A DNA stretch of 64,000 nt from Piscicola geometra (lineage: Eukaryota; Annelida; Clitellata; Hirudinida; Piscicolidae). The stretch spans positions 6,957,462 through 7,021,461 of the forward strand of contig OX030962.1 in assembly GCA_943735955.1 (NCBI GenBank), given 5' to 3'. The notes beneath the pieces are model-generated. The model ran no database searches. It worked only from the letters and a program-made list of their open reading frames with translations, and was not told the DNA's origin. Positions 57,601 to 64,000 of this stretch are shown piece by piece; position 1 is the stretch's first letter; every line of letters begins with the position of its first letter. The position numbers were made by a program, and so were the translations under genes.

Positions 57601-58722
57601 ACCGGTGTATTGCAGTAAATAATAACGCAGCTGCATTGAAATTTTAGAATTTTCCACTTCCGAATAAATAATGATTTCTTTGACGACCTTTGAACCGATG
57701 CTGGTGTCTATTTATGGCTTTGTACTTCACTGCATTACACCCACTTATCCCCATAGTAATTCATTCTTCTTTGCATTCAATGCTATTTCAATTATAAAGT
57801 TAATTTATATAATGCACACACAGCACCCCCTCTTGGTGCATTCACATTTATTTGGTATTCTTTCTTCTACTTTTACGATTGCTTTTTACATTCGATCTTT
57901 TTATTTAATCTTTCTATCAAATCGTCCGAAATATCTTTTCTTATTGCATTGGTTTATGATGCAAAATTATTTTCAAAACTAAAAAATCGTTTTTTGCTCG
58001 ATAGTTTGACATTAATGGGAAATTAGCTTCCGTCTGAGTATTTACTAAACAATACTAATCTAATAATCGATAGAAAATTCCAAATTTTATTGGTCTAAAA
58101 ATTGAGAGTTTAAAAAAATGAATTTTAAAAATTATTTTCAAACATTTATTTTGAATCGACAAACAATGAATTTTTAAGCGTCTGGTGTTTATTGTGAAAG
58201 GATTCTGTTCATTGACTCAGGTTATGTGTCAATTTATATGAATATCTCTTTTATTTTATTTTTATTTTCTAATAACTCCAATTTTAAAGATTTTTAATGA
58301 GTTTACTTCGTCATGTGAATTTATAATTCCGCTTAAAGCTTTTCAAATATTAATTTTTATCGAAATTATTTGTAAATAGTTTTTTATCGCTGTTCAGCTC
58401 ATTCAATGAAAAACAACACAATTTTGAAGCTTTTAAGTTTTTTATTTTTTTAAAATTCATTTTTTCTTATTTAAAGCAACGATTCGTAATATTAACAAAT
58501 TTTTGTGATCGCGGCTAATTTAAAATTAACTCTAGTGTAAGTATAATTTACACCTCAAAACACTCCAAAATCTCCCGTCCATTCAGGCTTCCTCGAATTG
58601 GACGTTTCGGACCAGATCAATTTGATCAAGCAGGGCTCGTTCGAGGTGATCCTCGCCAGGTACTCGAGTCTCTTCTCGGACCAGGGCATGTTCCTGCCCG
58701 ACATGAAGATCAGAGTGCCCAG
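42463..58722 (+). CDS. Nuclear receptor transcription factor (3' end not in view)
   Basis: Exons: 42463-42627, 45823-45964, 48298-48476, 49421-50899, 51071-51232, 52309-52435, 58587-58722. They give 797 residues so far, all phase-consistent. The zinc-finger DNA-binding domain is about 34-99: C34/C37/C51/C54 and C70/C76/C86/C89, P-box CEGCKG, then a basic extension [13 protein letters not shown] hinge of more than 500 residues follows. The ligand-binding domain then starts, with the signature [18 protein letters not shown] and [18 protein letters not shown]. Helices after VPR are missing and should lie beyond 58722, probably outside the window. The DBD ([28 protein letters not shown]) is NR1-like, and I recall similar sequence in the second DBD of two-DBD receptors. 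No first DBD is visible upstream. The start ATG is the first after an in-frame stop at 42370, but an upstream exon is possible. Confidence 0.88.
45823..45964 (+). CDS. Nuclear receptor exon 2: second zinc finger
   Basis: Reads [15 protein letters not shown], then [17 protein letters not shown] and [13 protein letters not shown]. All four cysteines of finger two are present. The acceptor is the end of a CCACCACAACAG-type tract. The donor GTTGGC is off consensus but phase-correct. Confidence 0.9.
48298..48476 (+). CDS. Nuclear receptor exon 3: C-terminal extension of the DBD
   Basis: Completes [17 protein letters not shown] and continues into an Ala/Gln-rich segment, ending FSLSELQ before GTGGTG. 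The basic RRPKR stretch is a likely minor-groove contact and nuclear localisation signal. Confidence 0.85.
49421..50899 (+). CDS. Nuclear receptor exon 4: giant Asn/Gln-rich hinge
   Basis: 493 codons in a single exon. After [10 protein letters not shown] come Ser-rich segments, a sumoylation-type site IVKQEF, a poly-Gln run, then many poly-Asn runs coded mainly by AAC with AAT, mixed with Ser and His. The complex islands include [36 protein letters not shown] and [18 protein letters not shown]. The exon ends SFLMQ with donor GTGTGA. The hinge is about 10 times the usual length and is probably disordered. Confidence 0.88.
51071..52435 (+). CDS. Nuclear receptor exons 5-6: ligand-binding domain helices 1-5
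   Basis: Exon 51071-51232 encodes [20 protein letters not shown] through QQKDRPE. Exon 52309-52435 encodes [40 protein letters not shown] and LPG. The latter holds the helix 3 to signature region that forms the coactivator groove. Confidence 0.85.
52448..52995. repeat. 18-bp G-rich minisatellite at the donor of nuclear receptor intron 6
   Basis: About 30 copies of GGAGTGATGGTGGGGTGT begin within 15 bp of the exon 6 donor. The sense strand has many GGGG runs. Long Gly/Val/Met frames through it ([13 protein letters not shown]) are artefacts. Confidence 0.94.
54393..54594. repeat. GAT/GGT triplet tract
   Basis: About 200 bp of GATGATGGTGGTGGT-type triplets inside nuclear receptor intron 6. Poly-Asp/Gly frames are artefacts. 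Confidence 0.93.
55701..57278 (+). mobile_element. Second hAT-superfamily element with perfect TIRs and TSD
   Basis: The ends TAGAGGTCGGAC and GTCCGACCTCTA are perfect 12-bp inverted repeats. The flanking 8-bp TTCCAGTT at 55693-55700 and 57279-57286 is a perfect duplication. Both subterminal regions are packed with GGGAACGGGA units, in the same orientation on both sides. A short residual frame at 56694-56882 matches the C-terminal hAT dimerisation region. The element is 1578 bp and lies in nuclear receptor intron 6. Confidence 0.93.
56220..56882 (+). pseudogene. hAT transposase remnant
   Basis: A piece near 56240-56350 reads [20 protein letters not shown] before a stop. The last piece (56694-56882) reads [20 protein letters not shown] and then a Leu-rich tail ending SNKDLIE, the usual hAT dimerisation pattern. 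Most of the transposase is missing or interrupted. Confidence 0.75.
58587..58722 (+). CDS. Nuclear receptor exon 7: LBD signature continuation
   Basis: Encodes [20 protein letters not shown], then [10 protein letters not shown] and [12 protein letters not shown]. It joins in phase to LPG across a 6.2-kb intron. The next exon (about helix 6 on) was not found in the remaining 5 kb. Confidence 0.88.
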
Positions 58723-60764
58723 GTGATTATGTTGGTTGTTTGAGCGGTGATAATGGCACTTTGAGCGGTGGTGATAGGTGTTTGAGCGGTGATGTTGGAT
58801 GGTTCGAGTAAGGACAATGCTATTTTTTGTTTCTGTAGTTGGTGCAGGTATTTTTATGGGTGCTGTGGAATGTATCCGCGTAGAAAGTGAGGTGGAATCT
58901 AGTGTGTGTTGTTTGTTTTAAGAGAGTATGCAAGTGTGTGGTTGGTAGTTTGGTCTAAAGTTTCTCGGAAGTTGTACATTGTAGCATTTAATGGTGTTAA
59001 CGGTGTTCTACAAGTGCTGAACGGTGCTTCAGCGTCAGGCATTCGGTCTGAAGTAGGTACGAGCGCTAATGAGATTGAACAGACGAAATTATTCACTTGA
59101 GTGTGTTCCTAGCGGCCGCTTGCGTGAGCGTACCAGATTCCAGTGCTAGTTAGCTGTCGAATGAGGTGCTTACACATTCAGTGCACTCACAAAAGTGTTT
59201 TTGAAAAGTCTCTTGACGAGAGAGAGAGTTTTCCGACTGATTGCTCCCTTTGCAGGACGTGGAAAGTTGTACTTACGGTTCAACTATGCCACTTTTTGGT
59301 GCTTCGTATTCTTGGAAAGACACAACTCAAGCGGGGATAAGAATCGACTCTGTTTTTGTTTAGCTTCTAGTTTCCCAGGGTTCGTCATTAAAATCAGTTA
59401 TCTACACAATCTCTTCTAGTTTAGATCTGGTTTATAAATTACAAATTTAGGAAAGAAGAGATAAAGACTGGGTGCATTTCACTCACCCACGTTTCAGTGT
59501 CACGTTCCTCTATGTAATTTCCTCCTTCTCAGAAAGCCCTGGGGTGAATTGATTAGTAGATTATGCATGATTTACGATCGGTATTTAATTTTTAATCTCC
59601 TGAAATGAAATCTTTTTTATGAGTTTTTGAAGCTCTCTTCATCGCCCTTTAATGCCACTCGCCTGCACTGGCGCTGAATACTTGTGGATTGTTTCGGAGA
59701 AAGTGACTGATTGATCTGTATCGATAAAGCCGTAGTAGGAATTACGACGCTCCTGAAACTGCCACACAAGCAAGATCATCTCTATTAAGAAGATTCAAGC
59801 ATCCACACATTATACCACCATCTTGTTTTTACAAGCCGCTCTTTATTTCTTATATTAAAATTTATATGGGAAGGTTTGAAACGCTTGAAAGAGTGGGTGA
59901 GGCAAATATTAGTGGCACCATCCCGTTTTACACTCTGTAAATACGGTTCGGCTGCCTCGAAATTGTTCCCTACCATAACCACCGTTCTGAGCCTAGTATT
60001 TCTTGTTATTTTTATTTTTTTAACCCATTAGTTTTCGGCCTATATAAAAATTCGTATTTTTAAACGCCGCTTTGTTAAAATGTCATAGCAATGCTGATAT
60101 TTTCTAGAGCTCTTCTGTCATCATTAGTGGCTTAGTATATTTTACTGGCGTATTCCAGGCTAATAATACTGTCTTTAAAGAATTAAGCTGAATTATTTCT
60201 TATTTTTTATATTTTATTTTCAATTAAGTTTTCATCTAAATATGTTTCCGTGTTTTTTCTAAATTATTTATTTACAGTCATCTTAAAACATTTGGGCTGT
60301 TTTCCGCTAGCTAGAAAATCGGGCAGAGAATATTTGTTTTGCCAACGTGTCTTTGTGCTGAATATTTCATCACTATTTCCTGTCTGCAATCTCTCTTAAC
60401 TTTTGTCGCATGCGACAGCAAAATAGTTTCAGTTACGAGTTCTGAGAATATACCTGGGTGGCTTCTCCTCTTTCGACTTTTTTGTTTTTTCGCTTTTTTA
60501 TTATTTTCTTTTTTAATATTTTATTCCCTTTTGTTAAGTGGGCATCAGGACGGGCTTGACAACACGCATGTGCTTTTATTGCGTGAGTTTTTTTTTTACG
60601 TAACTTGAGTCGAGATTTGTTAAACTTCCCAATTCTTTTCACACAAAATGTTTCGAATTAATTGTAAATGAAAATTTCAAATAGTTTTCACTCCACTGTT
60701 TTTACCTTCATAAGTCTTTTAAAAAGAACATAATATCCGCTTACTCATCTGGAGGGTTTACATC

Positions 60765-60929
<165 letters not shown>

Positions 60930-61263
60930 GGGGGGAGCCAGACAGTGAGATGTAGAGTAGGAAGACAAAGGAGCTTTAACTCGTTTGGACTTGTTAATTT
61001 CAGAATAATTGTTTTCATTTTGTTATTACTCAGTTTTTATCATGCTTGGTTTAGTCGAATTTTTAGGAAAAAGAAGATGGGAAAGAGGAGAATGAGAGAA
61101 AGTATGAGGAGATGGAGGAGGAAGAGGAAGAATAACTTATGTTCTTGATGACGATTTTTGTGATAAAAAGACACATGAGAATGTTTACAATGAGGATGCA
61201 ACAGCTGCTAATGATGTTGACACTAATCATACTGCTCATGAGTACAAACATGAGAACGAGGCA

Positions 61264-61284
61264 TGATGATGATGGGGATGAGTG

Positions 61285-61316
<32 letters not shown>

Positions 61317-61318
61317 AT
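61264..61318. repeat. (GAT)n microsatellite
   Basis: About 55 bp of GAT triplets with GGG and GTGT breaks. Confidence 0.9.
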
Positions 61319-62655
61319 TATAATAATAAAAATCTGTTAATGAAAATGTGTGTTGTAAAGAAATATTCAAAATTGAAGTTTGCACAATAAAGTAAGTTTT
61401 AGAATCTTCAATATGAAACTTGTATTGCCAAGAAATGGCCCAGAGCTTCGAATTAATTGGATGAGTTTAGTTTTGAGGCTGATCGGAAATCTAAAGAGAT
61501 GTCATTCACAATTTTAAAAACTTGTTTACATTTTATATTTCTACTACTATTATTAATGATAAGTTTATTACCAATTATAATGTTATAAATTTAAAAACAA
61601 TTATAATATTCATAATAATTTTTGTAAAAGGCTGAAAAGCTGTCTATATTGTAGTAGAACTTTCAAATGTTACATAATTTTGGAATCCAGACGTTTGGAA
61701 TATTTTTTAAAATAATAAATAGATTCTTGACTTTAAAAACTAAATGAGGGTTTTTTTAAATGTTATTTAAAAGGTTTTTAAGTTTATTTTTTTATTTTTT
61801 TAATGCAAAAGTTTCAAAAATAGTAATAAGTAAATATTTTTATTATTATTAATATTTTTAAGTTCTTCGTCGCAAGTTATTTTTAGTTTTTCTAAGAATA
61901 CTTTGCATATTTGTAGAGCTAATTTATTATAAATGTGACTCAATATTTTTTTCTACTTTTAAGCGAATATTTTTAAACTTCTTAAAATAATTTTTTACTT
62001 TTTCAAGAAAAACTCGTCAAATAAAATGGTGAATGCCTCAATAGTTCCTCTCTACGTAATTAGTCCTCAGACACACGTCATCTCCCTTCTTTGCCCTCCG
62101 TGAGGACTTTTCAGAGAATTGTTTTCTTTGTTTTTTTTTGTTTCTAAATTATTTGTATCTCGCTTTTGAAATTTTAATTTCTTTTGAAAAAGTCAATTTG
62201 AATAATTCATTTTCTTTACGTTTTTTAATTGCATTACTTGTGGAAACTTTAACTTTGAGAAAAAAAATTTGGAAAATTGTTTTAATATTTTAACAAAAAA
62301 TCTTCTTTCTAGTATTCCTAAAGCATGAATCACTCCGTATTCACCTTCCTTCTGAGCTGTGGCAGCCATCTAACTCTCCCAATTGACTCCTTTATTGCTG
62401 CATATTCATCTTAATGTGTCTGTCGCAAGTGTAGTCAATACTATAATCTAACTCAACTCCATCGCATATCTGCCGCTCCTTTCATCGTTTTCCACCGCAA
62501 TGAATCACAACTGCACCCAAGCACTCCATTCCATCGCCACACCAAATCACGACACCACACTACGCCAGACCAAGAGAAAGTGCAGCAAATCATTATAGCT
62601 TTCACTAAATATTCTTGAACCCATCGCCATGCATACAAAAGCTCTACACGCCACA

Positions 62656-63186
62656 GCACCACACACAACATACAACCACAGCACCACACACAACATACAA
62701 CCACAGCACCACACACAACATACAACCACAGCACCACACACAACATACAACCACATCACCACACACAACATACAACCAAAGCACCACACACAACATACAA
62801 CCACAGCACCACACACAACATACAACCACAGCAACACACACAACATACAACCAAAGCACCACACACAACATACAACCACAGCACCACACACAACATACAA
62901 CCACAGCACCACACACAACATACAACCACAGCACCACACACAACATACAACCACAGCACCACACACAACATACAACCAAAGCACCACACACAACATACAA
63001 CCACAGCACCACACACAACATACAACCATAGCAACACACACAACATACAACCACAACACCACACACAACATACAACCAAAGCACCACACACAACATACAA
63101 CCACAGCACCACACACAACATACAACCAAAGCACCACACACAAAACATACAACCACAGCACCACACACAACATACAACCACAGCAC
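62656..63186. repeat. 25-bp minisatellite
   Basis: About 21 copies of a 25-bp unit containing CACCACACACAACATACAAC. The variable position is CAGCACC, CAAAGCACC, CATCACC or CAGCAAC. His/Thr/Tyr and Cys/Val/Trp frames through it are artefacts. Confidence 0.95.
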
Positions 63187-64000
63187 CCTCTCATGTACAT
63201 CCTTCATGCATCTCAAGAGTTTGCATTTCCATGACAATTTAACAAGCGTCTGCTTGCCATGAAGGGAGGATAAAGGTCTAAATAAAATGTCGCTATTTCT
63301 GCTTCTTCTATCGCCGTCTTTATTCTCTTGTTTGTTTCAAGTACTTTTCAGTACTTCTTACGCATTGCTTTCATGTAAGCGGGTGGCGTTTGTTCTCCCA
63401 AGCGATTGATTTTGTCTTCATTTTTATTTCTTACAATTATAAACAATTCCTCCATAGTCTTTTTATTATCTGCATTCGCATTACGATCATTCTTAAAACA
63501 ATACATTCTTTCGATTTTTTTAGCTTATTAAAATAAAATTTTATCATTAAAAATATTTCATTATATTTATTTATTTATTTTATTTTATTAACAAACCATG
63601 CATCAATAAATCTTAAATTGAAAAATTTTATTTATGACAAAAGTGAAATATATCATTTATTAAATGGGAAAAAAAATAAATTTTGTATTTTTATTTTTAT
63701 TGCTTATATAGGTTACAGCACTGACAAATACCAAGCCTTCAAACTTATGCATTACTTATGCATTCTTACGTCGCCTGTTGTTGTTATTATAATTTTTTCA
63801 ATAATCTGACTATTTTTTCACCTATTTGTTTTGTTGTTGTTTATATTGTTTGTTTCAGTGCATTGTTCAATTCTACTGATGCATTGTCCATTGTCTTTTC
63901 TTTTTGTTCCGGCATGATTATGATTATTTCTCGAGATATTTATGATAATACTTTTGTCTAGCCAATTTTGAAAAGTCGAGCAAATGACTACAACTGGCGA

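Noticed and set aside
62547..63237. About 200-codon frames of Cys/Val/Trp or His/Thr/Tyr repeats
   Set aside because: All frames are open because of the 25-bp minisatellite, so coding is not supported.

Overview
The window is eukaryotic, animal-type DNA: four genes split into many small exons by GT-AG introns, long AT-rich intergenic stretches, and a heavy load of microsatellites, minisatellites and hAT-type DNA transposons. The protein families (tetraspanin, ELP3, a claudin/PMP22-like protein, a nuclear receptor) are metazoan. The nuclear-receptor DNA-binding domain and the Asn/Gln-rich low-complexity coding would suit a lophotrochozoan (annelid or mollusc), but this is an impression from sequence style and was not tested.

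Layout. (1) 1-6512: AT-rich, no recognisable gene, scattered simple repeats. (2) 6513-22089, + strand: a complete seven-exon tetraspanin gene. Its large introns hold a 1.2-kb 14-bp satellite, a 0.9-kb (CA)n, (TAC)n, (CCAT)n and (TG)n arrays, and two palindromic RFX X-box-like sites. Its fifth exon appears to add about 300 residues to the large extracellular loop. (3) 22.4-25.1 kb: repeats and a pair of full CRE sites. (4) 25139-27898: a degenerate hAT transposon with 14-bp terminal inverted repeats and a perfect 8-bp target-site duplication, ending about 420 bp before the ELP3 start codon. (5) 28316-33344, + strand: a complete 18-exon ELP3 (Elongator catalytic subunit), 549 residues, with radical-SAM and acetyltransferase parts intact. 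(6) 33613-35133, - strand: a five-exon four-transmembrane claudin/PMP22-like gene, convergent with ELP3. (7) 35.1-42.4 kb: AT-rich, with no gene that I can support. (8) 42463 to at least 58722, + strand: a nuclear receptor with both zinc fingers, a very long Asn/Gln-rich hinge exon and the first half of the ligand-binding domain. Its 3' exons are not visible and probably lie beyond the window. A second hAT element with perfect 12-bp TIRs and an 8-bp TSD sits in its intron 6. (9) 58.7-64 kb: AT-rich, with three repeat arrays.

The exon models were made by hand. I required GT/AG boundaries, preserved reading phase and continuity of family motifs across junctions, and every junction reported keeps phase. 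The four genes have unrelated roles (membrane organisation, tRNA wobble modification, junction or membrane protein, transcription factor), and nothing suggests a shared pathway. The most distinctive local property is that simple repeats often run right up to exon edges and supply the splice-site dinucleotides themselves.
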